Positions 42,453 through 50,834 of a stretch of 64,000 bases of DNA are shown here, piece by piece; within the stretch, counting starts at the first letter, position 1, and each line of letters starts with the position of its first letter. The translations under genes and the position numbers were made by a program. Below the pieces are notes generated by a model. That model saw only the letters and a list, made by a program, of their open reading frames with translations, searched no databases and was not told the DNA's origin. The stretch comes from Sphingobium chungbukense (GTDB lineage: Bacteria > Pseudomonadota > Alphaproteobacteria > Sphingomonadales > Sphingomonadaceae), in NCBI RefSeq assembly GCF_001005725.1, contig NZ_LBIC01000005.1, positions 422,001 to 486,000 on the forward strand. The letters are read 5' to 3'.

Positions 42453-44762
42453 TTAGAAATTGGCGCGCAGGCGAACGCCATAGACGCGCGGTGCCGCGAT
42501 CGTCGCGGCGAAGAAGCCGCCAATGGCCGGGATCTGATCGCCGCCGGTATAGACCGCCTTCTTGGTCAGGTTCTGGACGAAGGCATCCACCGTGAACCGA
42601 TCTTCCGGCGCTGTGTAAGTCGCGTTCAGATTGACCAGCGCGTAGCCGCCGGCATGCGCGTTCGGCACGAAGGACGCGTGCAGCCAGCGACTCGAAGCGA
42701 AGGTCATGTTCGCGCCCAGGTCCAGATGACCGCCATTGCCGACATTGAAGCTGTGCGTATAGCCCGCGCTGCCCGTCCATTCGGGCGAACGTGCCATCTG
42801 GAGGCCCGAACAGTCGACGCTGTAATTGGCCGTGCCCGAAATCGGGCTGAAAGCGCATCCGGTCGACGGAGCCGTGGTATAGGCGGTCCAGATGAACTCA
42901 CCATAGCGCGCCTTGTTATATTCTACCGCGAAGTTCAGCGTATCGGCGTCCGTGACCTTTGCAATCACATCCAGATTCGCGCCCTTGGAGGTCGCCTTGC
43001 CTGCATTGATGATGGTGGACACGCTGCGACCATTGCGGCCCAGGCGCTGTAGGCTCTGCTGAAGATTGTTATACTTCCAGTAGAAGAGTTCCAGATTGGC
43101 CTGCAAACGCCCGTCGAAGAAGCGGTTCTTGGTGCCGGCCGTGAAGGCGGTGATGGTTTCCGCCTTATAGGGTTCGACATCCGCCACGGTCTGGCCGCCT
43201 GACTTGAAGCCGGTCGATACGGTTCCATAGATCATGCTGCGCGGCGCGATATTATATTCGAATCCCGCCCGATAGTTGATCCGGTCATCCTTCAGACTGG
43301 TGTTGATGTTCAGCGACGATGCACAGGGCGTCGTGACAGTCGCCGAGCAAGCCGTGGACGGATAGCGCGGCAGCAGGAACTGCTTACCATCGATGATGGA
43401 ACGCTTTTCATTGGTGTAGCGCAGGCCACCGATCAGCTTGAAACCATCGAACAGTTCATAGCTCAACTGACCGAAGGCGGCATAGCTCTTGGTCTTGAGC
43501 AAAGCCGAATAGGCAAGGGCGACGGTCGCCAGGTCGACGGTCGATGCATTGGTCTGATTCTCGTCGAAATAGAACAGGCCCAGCGTGTAGGTCAGCGGGC
43601 TGCCGCCATTGTCGATCAGACGGGCTTCCAGCGATTTCGCCTTGGACACCTGGCCTTCGTCGGTCAGCGCGGAAACCGTGCTGTACATAATGCCGGGATA
43701 ATTTTTGGCCCGCATGCTCACATGCTGATAGGCCGGGACGACCGTCAACGTGGCGAAGCCCAGATTGACGTCGGCCTGCGCGTGCAGATTGTAGGCGTCG
43801 ATATTCTGATAGCTGTCGGAAGAATCGTAGCGGCGCGGGGCCCGCAGAAGGGCGAGCCGCTTGTTCAGTTCCGGAACAACGCTGGTCCATTCATTGTCGG
43901 GCAGGTCGGGACCGCCCAGGGGCGTGCTCGCGCTGGGATTGTAGGACACATTGCCGGGGCCGCGGCCGCCCAGATGCTGATAGCTGCCCCAGAGCCGCAG
44001 GGAGAAGGCGTCGCTCGGCTTGAAGAGCAGTTGGAGACGAGCGGACTGGTGCTTGTCGTCATCCGAACCGTCCGAAATATAGCCGTCTCGCGACACAATC
44101 TGGCCGGAAGCACGAAGGGCGATGGTATCGCTGATCGGGAGGTTGACCGCTGCCTCGCTGCTGACGCCCGAATAATTCTGGATGCCGAGCTGAACATAGC
44201 CGCCGCGCTCGCCCAGCTTGGGCGTCGCGGGAATGACGTTCAGCGCGCCGCCGCTCGAATTGCGGCCATAGAGCGTGCCCTGCGGGCCCTTCAGCACTTC
44301 GACGCGTTCAATGTCGAAGAAGGAGCCGCCAAAGGACTGGGACCGGGCGACATAGACGCCGTCGAGGTTGAGCGACACCGACGGATCGCTGAGCGGCGTC
44401 GTGGTCGGCGTACCCGCGCCGCGGATATAGACCTGCGTGGCCGTACCGCCCTGGGCGATCTGCACGCCGGGGGCGATCCTCGCTATGTCGGTTGCCTGCG
44501 ACACGCCTGCCTTGCGCAGGGAATCGGCGGAAAGGACTTCGATGGACAGCGGCAGGCGTTGCGCGCTTTCCGAACGGCGCTGCGCGGTGACGACGATATC
44601 GCCAAGGCCGCCCTGGGATGCTTGTTCGGTTGCCGATTCGGCAACGGCTGCGGGCTGGGTGGCGGCTTGTGCCGCGCTCTCCTGCGCCCACACCGCTGCG
44701 GGCATCAGCGCGCTGGCCGCGATGCCGGCAAGCAGTGAAGAATAAAGCGAATTCCGGTGCAT
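42453..44762 (-). CDS. TonB-dependent outer-membrane receptor, aromatic regulon
   Basis: This 769-residue protein has a signal peptide (LLAGIAASALMPAAVWAQ), a TonB box DIVVTAQRR, a plug domain with VEVLKGPQGTLYGRNSSGGALNV, and a barrel ending VRLRANF. This is the iron-complex outer-membrane receptor layout. The Gln/Ala-rich stretch after the signal peptide is a flexible linker. Regulation supports a non-iron role, because composite operator C, shared with the gentisate and stilbene-dioxygenase operons, lies 77 nt upstream of the ATG. It may import the aromatic or lignin-derived substrate of this regulon, which is inference. The exact ligand is unknown. Confidence 0.92.
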   Translation of the reverse strand: MHRNSLYSSLLAGIAASALMPAAVWAQESAAQAATQPAAVAESATEQASQGGLGDIVVTAQRRSESAQRLPLSIEVLSADSLRKAGVSQATDIARIAPGVQIAQGGTATQVYIRGAGTPTTTPLSDPSVSLNLDGVYVARSQSFGGSFFDIERVEVLKGPQGTLYGRNSSGGALNVIPATPKLGERGGYVQLGIQNYSGVSSEAAVNLPISDTIALRASGQIVSRDGYISDGSDDDKHQSARLQLLFKPSDAFSLRLWGSYQHLGGRGPGNVSYNPSASTPLGGPDLPDNEWTSVVPELNKRLALLRAPRRYDSSDSYQNIDAYNLHAQADVNLGFATLTVVPAYQHVSMRAKNYPGIMYSTVSALTDEGQVSKAKSLEARLIDNGGSPLTYTLGLFYFDENQTNASTVDLATVALAYSALLKTKSYAAFGQLSYELFDGFKLIGGLRYTNEKRSIIDGKQFLLPRYPSTACSATVTTPCASSLNINTSLKDDRINYRAGFEYNIAPRSMIYGTVSTGFKSGGQTVADVEPYKAETITAFTAGTKNRFFDGRLQANLELFYWKYNNLQQSLQRLGRNGRSVSTIINAGKATSKGANLDVIAKVTDADTLNFAVEYNKARYGEFIWTAYTTAPSTGCAFSPISGTANYSVDCSGLQMARSPEWTGSAGYTHSFNVGNGGHLDLGANMTFASSRWLHASFVPNAHAGGYALVNLNATYTAPEDRFTVDAFVQNLTKKAVYTGGDQIPAIGGFFAATIAAPRVYGVRLRANF

Positions 44763-44781
44763 TAAGCTCCCTCCTGAAAGA

Positions 44782-44798
44782 TTCCGTGATTAACGGAA
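44782..44798. promoter_or_regulatory. 17-bp perfect palindrome upstream of the TonB receptor gene
   Basis: TTCCGT-GATTA-ACGGAA is perfectly dyadic and lies 20 nt before the receptor start. Its half-sites resemble those of the composite operator but the spacing is 13 rather than 11 or 9 bp. It could be an additional site for the same or another regulator. Confidence 0.45.
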
Positions 44799-44838
44799 CG
44801 GTGATGTACGGCGCCACCGCCAACCATTCTTATTATCG

Positions 44839-44862
44839 TTCCGTATGTCAGAACGGCATTCT
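44839..44862 (-). promoter_or_regulatory. Composite operator copy C (TonB receptor)
   Basis: Half-sites are TTCC (44839-44842), AGAA (44850-44853) and TTCT (44859-44862), with the same 11/9 spacing as copy B. The inner 17-mer is GTTCCGTATGTCAGAAC (44838-44854). Its orientation matches the minus-strand receptor gene. Confidence 0.7.
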
Positions 44863-44993
44863 CTTTTTATAACCATCTTTGATACCGGTCAAGTCGGCCC
44901 GAAAACTCTTGCTCGATTGTTGCCGATTGGCCGCAGTAAGGCGGCGGCTGCTGGGCGGGGATGACCATTCTCTCCCTTGACCTTCAAAAAAAT

Positions 44994-45017
44994 AGAACAT
45001 AATTCTCTCTACCGGAA
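44994..45017 (+). promoter_or_regulatory. Composite operator copy D (stilbene dioxygenase operon)
   Basis: Half-sites are AGAA (44994-44997), TTCT (45003-45006) and GGAA (45014-45017), with the 9/11 spacing of copy A. The first 13 bases read AGAACATAATTCT. It lies 67 nt upstream of the plus-strand dioxygenase ATG. The 322-bp divergent region 44763-45084 holds copies C and D and no gene. Confidence 0.7.
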
Positions 45018-45084
45018 CCATGACATCGATAGAGCTGCGTTGACGCCCATCGCGCCCAGCTTCGTCGCCTGATAGGAGAAGAGG

Positions 45085-46557
45085 ATGACCAGCTTTCCCA
45101 ACACCCCCAGCTTCACCGGCTTCAATACGCCGTCACGGGTGGAAGCCGATGTGCAGGACCTGAATGTCGTCGGCACGGTGCCTACGGAAATAGACGGCGC
45201 CTTCTATCGCGTGCAGCCCGAACATCAGTTCCCGCCGCTGCTGGGCGACGACATCGCCTTCAACGGCGACGGCATGATCAGCATGTTCCGGATCAAGGGC
45301 GGCAAGGTCGATTTCCATCAGCGTTGGGCAAAGACCGACAAGTGGAAATTGGAAAATGAAGCGGGCCGCGCGCTGTTCGGCGCCTACCGCAATCCGCTGA
45401 CCGACGACGAGTCGGTCAAGGGCAGGATTCGCGGCACGGCGAACACCAACGCCTATATTCATGGCGGCAAGCTCTATGGCCTGAAGGAGGACTCGCCCGC
45501 GCTGGCGATGGATCCGGCGACGCTGGAAACCGAAGGTTACACGGATTTCGGCGGCAAGATGAAGGGCGAGACCTTCACCGCCCATCCCAAGACCGATCCC
45601 GTCACCGGCAATATGTGCGGCTTCGGCTATGCGTCGAAGGGCATATTGACCCGCGACATGACCTATTACGAGATTTCGCCGCAGGGCGAACTTCTGTACG
45701 ATATCTGGTTTGAAACGCCCTATTATTGCATGATGCATGACTTCGCCATCACCGAAGACTATGCACTCTTCTCCGTCATGCCGATGACAAGCAGCTGGGA
45801 ACGGCTGAAAGCGGGCAAGCCCCATTTCGGGTTCGATACGTCCATGCCCAGCCACCTCGCGGTCGTGCCGCGCAAGCCCGGCACCGCGGCTGACGAGATT
45901 CGCTGGTTCAAGGGCGAAAGCTGCTTCACCGCCCATGTCATGAACGCCTATCAGGAAGGGTCGAAACTGATCCTCGACATGCCGGTGGCGCAGAACAACA
46001 TGATGCCCTTCTTCCCGGACATCAACGACAAGCCCTTCGATCCCATGGCGGGCCGCACCTTCTTGACGCGCTGGACCGTCGACCTCAGCCAGAATGAGGA
46101 GGAATATCGCAGCGAGCGCCTGTCCGATATGATCGGCGAATTCCCCCGCTATGACGAGCGTTACACGGGCCGCAAATATCGCTATGGCTGGATGGTCGTG
46201 ATCGATCCCTCGCAGCCGGTCGAACTCAAGGGCGGCAGCGCGGGCGGATGGGTGATGAACACGCTCGGCATGGTCGATCTGGAGACCGGAGAGGAGCAGA
46301 AATATTGGGTCGGGCCGACCTCCAGCATTCAGGAACCCTGTTTCGTGCCCCGTTCCAAGGATGCGCCGGAAGGGGACGGCTGGATCGTCATGGTCTGCAA
46401 CCGGCTGGACACCCACGGCAGCGACCTGCTGATCTTCGAGGCGACCCGCATTGCCGACGGTCCGATCGCGACCGTCAATATTCCGGTGCGGCTGCGTTTC
46501 GGCCTGCACGGCAACTGGGCCAGCGCCGAAGATCTGAAGGTGCTGGAAAATATCTGA
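45085..46557 (+). CDS. Carotenoid/lignostilbene cleavage dioxygenase (RPE65 family)
   Basis: This 490-residue seven-bladed propeller enzyme has all four Fe(II)-binding histidines, recognisable in TAHPK, MMHDFAIT, FTAHVMNAY and RFGLHGNW. Members cleave a C=C bond with O2. In sphingomonads, lignostilbene dioxygenases split hydroxystilbenes to two aromatic aldehydes. The neighbours (4-alkylphenol-type oxidase and cytochrome, aldehyde dehydrogenases downstream of 52 kb) fit a phenolic or stilbene substrate better than a carotenoid, which is inference. AGGAG lies 7 nt before the ATG. It is the first gene of an operon ending at the terminator at 49070. Confidence 0.9.
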   Translation: MTSFPNTPSFTGFNTPSRVEADVQDLNVVGTVPTEIDGAFYRVQPEHQFPPLLGDDIAFNGDGMISMFRIKGGKVDFHQRWAKTDKWKLENEAGRALFGAYRNPLTDDESVKGRIRGTANTNAYIHGGKLYGLKEDSPALAMDPATLETEGYTDFGGKMKGETFTAHPKTDPVTGNMCGFGYASKGILTRDMTYYEISPQGELLYDIWFETPYYCMMHDFAITEDYALFSVMPMTSSWERLKAGKPHFGFDTSMPSHLAVVPRKPGTAADEIRWFKGESCFTAHVMNAYQEGSKLILDMPVAQNNMMPFFPDINDKPFDPMAGRTFLTRWTVDLSQNEEEYRSERLSDMIGEFPRYDERYTGRKYRYGWMVVIDPSQPVELKGGSAGGWVMNTLGMVDLETGEEQKYWVGPTSSIQEPCFVPRSKDAPEGDGWIVMVCNRLDTHGSDLLIFEATRIADGPIATVNIPVRLRFGLHGNWASAEDLKVLENI

Positions 46558-46617
46558 CTTGCGGCCTGGCCCGGCCGCTGGAAGCGGTCCGGGCCCCGCA
46601 TAGCGTAGCAGGATGAT

Positions 46618-48168
46618 ATGACCTCTCTCACTCCCCGGAATGTCAGCGCCGCCGCCTTCGCCAAGGCCATCGACCGCTTCGGCGCGGCGATCGGAAAGCA
46701 ATGGGTGCTGACCAGCGACGAGGATCGCGCCACCTATCTCGATCCTTACGCGATGGGCGATGGCATGGACCATGAGTCGTCCGCCGTCCTCGCCCCTGCG
46801 TCAGCGGAAGAAGTGCAGGCGCTGGTGCGCATCGCCAATGAGCATAAGGTGCCGCTGTGGCCGGTCGGCCGGGGCAAGAATTTCGGCTATGGCGCTGCTG
46901 CTCCGGCGATGCGGGGCAATGTCATCCTGGATTTGAGCCGGATGAACCGCATCCTCGATGTCGACGAGAAATTCGCCCATTGCCTGCTGGAGCCGGGGGT
47001 CAGCTATTTCGACCTCTATAATCACCTCAAGGACAATAATATCCCGCTGTGGATGTCGGTGCCGGGCAATAGCTGGGGCAGCGTCGTCGGCAATGCGCTG
47101 GATCGCGGCATCGGCTACACGCCCTATGGCGACCATACCGAAACCCTCTGCGGGCTGGAGGTCGTGCTGCCGGACGGCGACATGGTCCGCACCGGAATGG
47201 GCGCACAGGCGAACAGCAAGGTGTGGCAGGCCTATCATTACGGCTATGGTCCCGGCTGGGATCAGATGTTCGTCCAGTCCAATCTGGGCGTCGTGACCAA
47301 GGCGGGCCTGTGGCTCCAGCCCGAACCGGAAATGACGGCGAAGATCACGCTCGCCCTCCCCAATTTCGAGGATGCGAGCTGGGCGCTCGACATATTGACC
47401 GAACTGCGCCGCCGCGACGTCATCCAGCATAATATCGTCTTCGGCAGCCCGGTGCGCGCCGCATCCGTCCAGTCGCAGCGCAAGGACTGGTATGACGGCC
47501 CCGGCGCGCTGCCGAATTCGGCCAGCGAAGAAATGATGAAGAAGCTGAACCTTGGCTGGTGGAACACGAAACTGTTCCTGTTCGGCTATGCGGGCGCGGT
47601 GCAGGCGCATGTGAAGCTGATCCGCGATCTGTTCGAACCGAAACTCGGCAAGAAGATCGACTTCGAAATCTGGCAGAAGGGTGATCCGGTGGAAAAGTCC
47701 GCGCGCGGCATTCCCTCGACGCTCGCGCTGCAATCGGTGAACTGGTATGGCGGCCGCGGCGGGCATTTGAGTTTCGCGCCGGTCATGCCGCCGGACGGCA
47801 AGCTGATCCTCGACTATGCCAAGCGCACCAAGCGTCTCTATGACGAGGTCGGCCATGATTATTATGCCAGCTTCACCATCGGCAAGCGGCATATCAACAA
47901 TGTCAGCCTGATCCTCTACGACCGCGACGATGCCGACATGACGGCGCGCGTGGACAAGCTGTACCGTACCCTCGTCGCGCGCGCGGCGGCGGACGGTTAC
48001 GCCGAATATCGCGGGCATATCAGCTATATGGACATCGTCGCCGACACGTTCGACTTCAACAACGGCGCCATTACCCGGCTCAACGACCGGGTGAAGAAGG
48101 CGCTCGATCCCAACAACATCATCGCGCCGGGCCGCAACGGCATCGGCCGGGAAGGGGCGAAGGCATGA
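46618..48168 (+). CDS. 4-cresol dehydrogenase/vanillyl-alcohol-oxidase-type flavoprotein
   Basis: This 516-residue VAO-fold protein has the FAD-binding region PLWPVGRGKNFGYGAAAP (about residues 80-97), SVPGNSWGSVVGNALDRGIGYTPYGDH and a C-terminal substrate domain ending NNIIAPGRNGI. It matches the flavoprotein subunit PchF of 4-cresol dehydrogenase and eugenol or 4-ethylphenol hydroxylases, which oxidise 4-alkylphenols at the benzylic carbon and pass electrons to a cytochrome c subunit. Such a cytochrome gene overlaps its stop by 4 nt. The substrate is probably a 4-substituted phenol; the Tyr residues that position it cannot be assigned by eye. Confidence 0.87.
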   Translation: MTSLTPRNVSAAAFAKAIDRFGAAIGKQWVLTSDEDRATYLDPYAMGDGMDHESSAVLAPASAEEVQALVRIANEHKVPLWPVGRGKNFGYGAAAPAMRGNVILDLSRMNRILDVDEKFAHCLLEPGVSYFDLYNHLKDNNIPLWMSVPGNSWGSVVGNALDRGIGYTPYGDHTETLCGLEVVLPDGDMVRTGMGAQANSKVWQAYHYGYGPGWDQMFVQSNLGVVTKAGLWLQPEPEMTAKITLALPNFEDASWALDILTELRRRDVIQHNIVFGSPVRAASVQSQRKDWYDGPGALPNSASEEMMKKLNLGWWNTKLFLFGYAGAVQAHVKLIRDLFEPKLGKKIDFEIWQKGDPVEKSARGIPSTLALQSVNWYGGRGGHLSFAPVMPPDGKLILDYAKRTKRLYDEVGHDYYASFTIGKRHINNVSLILYDRDDADMTARVDKLYRTLVARAAADGYAEYRGHISYMDIVADTFDFNNGAITRLNDRVKKALDPNNIIAPGRNGIGREGAKA

Positions 48169-48572
48169 TGCGGCGTAACGGGTCCTTCTGGGCGACGGCG
48201 GGCACCATGGCGCTCGCCCTGACGGCACTGGTCGCCTGCGCGCGGCCGGATGGCGGGGAAAAGGCTGATGCGGCCACAGTGGAGCCTTCGGCCAGCGCCA
48301 TGTCGCCCGGCGAAAAGCTTTATCGCCAGGAATGCGGCTTCTGCCATATCGGCCATAATACCGGCACCATCATGCTGGAGCGGCGGCTGGGCGAAGGGCA
48401 GGGCGAACTCGCCAAGCGCACCGACCTGGACGCCGATTTCGTCGTCAGCGTGGCGCGCAACGGTCTGATGAGCATGCCGCCCATTTCCCGTGTGGAGGTG
48501 ACGGACGAGGAACTGAAGCTGATCGCCGGCTATCTGGCCCGCAACAACAAGGCCGGGGAGGCCGCCAAGTGA
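48165..48572 (+). CDS. Cytochrome c subunit of the 4-cresol-dehydrogenase-like enzyme
   Basis: This 135-residue protein has an N-terminal export signal with a lipoprotein-like end (LTALVAC). One CGFCH heme motif lies near residue 57, with a likely Met ligand in LMSMPP. It overlaps the flavoprotein gene by 4 nt, as pchF and pchC do, and should take electrons from the flavoprotein in the periplasm. If the VAC lipobox is used, it would be a lipid-anchored version, which differs from the soluble PchC. The start could be 48165 or 48168. Confidence 0.85.
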   Translation: MMRRNGSFWATAGTMALALTALVACARPDGGEKADAATVEPSASAMSPGEKLYRQECGFCHIGHNTGTIMLERRLGEGQGELAKRTDLDADFVVSVARNGLMSMPPISRVEVTDEELKLIAGYLARNNKAGEAAK

Positions 48573-49039
48573 TCACGCGGCGGCGCCTGATCGGGACGAT
48601 GGGGGGCGGGGCGGTCCTGTCCGCCGTGACCCTGCCCGAGGGGCTGTTCGCGGCGGTGCGCCCGCCCTTTCGCGCCGTCTGCGACAGGCGGCTGGAAGGC
48701 GGACGGTCGCTGCATGACGCCGCCCGCGCGGCCGGTTGCGACGTGGCCGATCCGCAGGGGGAAATGGTCCGCCTGTTCCACGGCGATTGCGCGGCATGGC
48801 TGGCCTCGGACGTGCCGGTGGTCGGCTATACGAGCTGGTCGGACTATCACATGATGGGTGAACTGGCGCGTTCGGCCGGTCGCCGGATGACACAGGGCGC
48901 CATGATAGGGCGTGACCGCGACAGCCGCGAACTTGTGCTGGGCCGGGACAACAGGATGACGCTGCGGATGCGCGGTCTGCTCGACCAGAGCTGTGCCGGT
49001 TGCACGCAGGGCGGGATCGCCTGGATCGTCGAGAGCTGA
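48569..49039 (+). CDS. Exported hypothetical protein of the flavocytochrome operon (156 aa)
   Basis: This 156-residue protein has a twin-arginine-like leader (ITRRRLIGTMGGGAVLSAVTL), so export in folded form is possible. The mature part holds Cys in RAVCDRR, AGCDV, GDCAAW and a C-terminal CAGCTQGG. The family is not recognised. It overlaps the cytochrome c gene by 4 nt and is followed by a strong terminator, so it is a genuine last gene of the operon and could help assembly or electron transfer of the flavocytochrome. The GTG at 48569 starts the leader. Confidence 0.7.
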   Translation: MITRRRLIGTMGGGAVLSAVTLPEGLFAAVRPPFRAVCDRRLEGGRSLHDAARAAGCDVADPQGEMVRLFHGDCAAWLASDVPVVGYTSWSDYHMMGELARSAGRRMTQGAMIGRDRDSRELVLGRDNRMTLRMRGLLDQSCAGCTQGGIAWIVES

Positions 49040-49069
49040 TCCCAGGAGCTAATAGTCGCGGGATGTGAT

Positions 49070-49105
49070 GCGGCCGATCTGACCCAGTCAGATCGGCCGC
49101 TTTTT
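49070..49105 (+). terminator. Rho-independent terminator of the dioxygenase/flavocytochrome operon
   Basis: GCGGCCGATCTGAC (49070-49083) pairs perfectly with GTCAGATCGGCCGC (49087-49100), followed by TTTTT. Confidence 0.9.
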
Positions 49106-49152
49106 CATGGCTGCTGCTTGAAGGGCAAACCGATCCGCCGAGTCACATCAGC

Positions 49153-49184
49153 ACAAAAAAAGGCCGCTCCGAAGAGCGGCCTTT
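49153..49184 (-). terminator. Rho-independent terminator of the MFS transporter gene
   Basis: AAAGGCCGCTC (49159-49169) pairs with GAGCGGCCTTT (49174-49184) around CGAA. On the minus strand the stem is followed by a T-tract of about seven bases. It lies just past the transporter stop. Confidence 0.9.
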
Positions 49185-49211
49185 CCTGTATCGCAGGGGA
49201 TGAAGGGGCGA

Positions 49212-50486
49212 TCAGGCGCCCTTGTACCCCACCCAATATTTGGGCTTGAACGTCAGCGCGAGGGCGCTGGCGACAAGAGCGGTGACGATCACGCCGATGA
49301 ACGGCACGGTATAGCCGCCGGTCATGTCATAGCCGAGGCCAATCAGGCCGATGCCCGTCGCCGCGCCCAGGTGGAACGCGGCCATCAGGAAGGCGATGGT
49401 CTGCGCCACCGGGCGCAGGCCGAACATATGCTTCGCCAGGATGGGTTGCTGCACCACGACGCCGCCCTGGGCAAGGCCACGGAACAGGGTGAAGGTGATG
49501 AATGTCACAGGGCCAGCGACCGGGAAGGCCAGTGCGACGGCGACGGCGCACAACAGCCAGCACAGCGCCACGCCGCGCGTGGAAATGCGGTCGAACACCC
49601 AACCGAAGGCGATCTTGCCGAGCGCGGAGATCACCATGACCATCGTGAAGCCGAGCGCCGCCATATATTTGCTGAGGTCCGCATGGTGCGACAGGAACAG
49701 CGCGGTATGTTCGTTGATGCCGTTACTGAAGGCGCCCGATGCGAACACCGCGGCCAGCAGCACATAGAAGCGCGGCGAACGCAGCATAAGGTTGAAATCC
49801 TCGCCCGGAGGCGGTCCCGCGACAGCAGGCGCGGCGTGCTGCGTGCTGCCCTTTGGCGGGTCGATCTCGTCGGACGTGTAGCCATAGACTTCCGGCGATT
49901 CATGGGCGAGCAGCGCCACCAGCGTGGTCAGCACCACCAGCACGACCAGACCGGCAAGACCCGAAGTGACATGCCAGCCATATTGCTGGACCAGATAGGT
50001 GGTCGTCAGCGGAATGATCGCGCCCGCGACGGCACCGCCCAGCAGCGCCGTGCCGGTGATCGAACCCAGCCGCGCCGAAAACCAGCGGGCCAGCGTCACC
50101 TGGAAGGCAATGTTGCAGTTGATGCTGAAAAAGCCCGACAGCGCCGCCGCGCCATAATAAATGGGCAGGGTCTTGGCGAAATAGAGCAGGCAGGTCGAAA
50201 GGCCGATGGCGGCCAGCGACACGATATAGACCCGCTTCAGCCCGAATTTGATGAACATCGGCCCGACCAGCAGGCCGGTCAGCGCCGACACCAGCGACTT
50301 GATCACCATGAAGTTGGTGGTCTGGCCCAAGGTCCAGCCGGTATCCTTGGCGATGCTGTCATACATGACCGGCATCATCATGGAGATGCCCGCCAAAGCG
50401 AAACCCCATACCAGGAAGCTGGCGACGACATTCAGATAGGCATATCGCCGCACGGTGGCGATGGGCAGCCTGGCAGTTGTGGACAC
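49212..50486 (-). CDS. MFS transporter, probable aromatic-acid or substrate importer
   Basis: This protein of about 424 residues has 12 predicted membrane helices in two halves. An MFS loop-2-3 motif (GPMFIKFGLKRVY) lies in the first half and a matching GWVFDRISTRG in the second. A hydrophilic linker (about residues 185-215) lies between the halves. A GTG at 50486 is taken as start because AAAGGG lies upstream and the protein then begins STTARLPIATVRRYAYLN. An ATG at 50594 is in frame but has no ribosome-binding site. Composite operator E upstream places it in the gentisate/stilbene regulon. The direction and substrate of transport are not determined. Confidence 0.87.
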   Translation of the reverse strand: MSTTARLPIATVRRYAYLNVVASFLVWGFALAGISMMMPVMYDSIAKDTGWTLGQTTNFMVIKSLVSALTGLLVGPMFIKFGLKRVYIVSLAAIGLSTCLLYFAKTLPIYYGAAALSGFFSINCNIAFQVTLARWFSARLGSITGTALLGGAVAGAIIPLTTTYLVQQYGWHVTSGLAGLVVLVVLTTLVALLAHESPEVYGYTSDEIDPPKGSTQHAAPAVAGPPPGEDFNLMLRSPRFYVLLAAVFASGAFSNGINEHTALFLSHHADLSKYMAALGFTMVMVISALGKIAFGWVFDRISTRGVALCWLLCAVAVALAFPVAGPVTFITFTLFRGLAQGGVVVQQPILAKHMFGLRPVAQTIAFLMAAFHLGAATGIGLIGLGYDMTGGYTVPFIGVIVTALVASALALTFKPKYWVGYKGA

Positions 50487-50642
50487 GTCAGTGACCCTTT
50501 CGATCTCGGGCGTCTCGCCTTCGGTGGATTGAAGGAATATCCGAAGCCGGATATTCGCTCCGACGGGCCATACCGCGCGGAATGCAGGCGCCATCCGAGT
50601 CGTCTTGCTGCGCGACCCCTTGAGACATCCTTATCCTAACGG

Positions 50643-50666
50643 TTCCGTCTGTCAGAACTTCGTTCC
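50643..50666 (-). promoter_or_regulatory. Composite operator copy E (MFS transporter)
   Basis: Half-sites are TTCC (50643-50646), AGAA (50654-50657) and TTCC (50663-50666), with the same 11/9 spacing. The inner 17-mer is GTTCCGTCTGTCAGAAC (50642-50658), nearly identical to copy C. It is about 156 nt upstream of the preferred start of the minus-strand transporter gene. The divergent gap 50487-50834 contains no gene. Confidence 0.7.
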
Positions 50667-50786
50667 CTTTTATGCGCGATTCGTTTGCGCACTGTCAAAT
50701 GATTTTGCCCTCGACGGGCATGAATGCCCAGGAAATCCGCCGTTTTTCAAGGTCTCATTTTCCATCTTGCGCCCCTGCTTCTTAAC

Positions 50787-50802
50787 GAATACATATGTAT
50801 TC
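50787..50802. promoter_or_regulatory. 16-bp perfect palindrome upstream of the hydroxylase operon
   Basis: GAATACATATGTATTC is fully dyadic and lies 32 nt upstream of the plus-strand hydroxylase gene. It is the likely operator of the TetR-family regulator encoded four genes downstream in the same operon. I saw no second copy in the window. Confidence 0.6.
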
Positions 50803-50834
50803 ATCAAACGATTTTCGCTTCAGGAGTAGGGTGA

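Noticed and set aside
50487..50594. ATG at 50594 as MFS transporter start
   Set aside because: There is no ribosome-binding site, and the added residues do not look like an MFS N-terminus.
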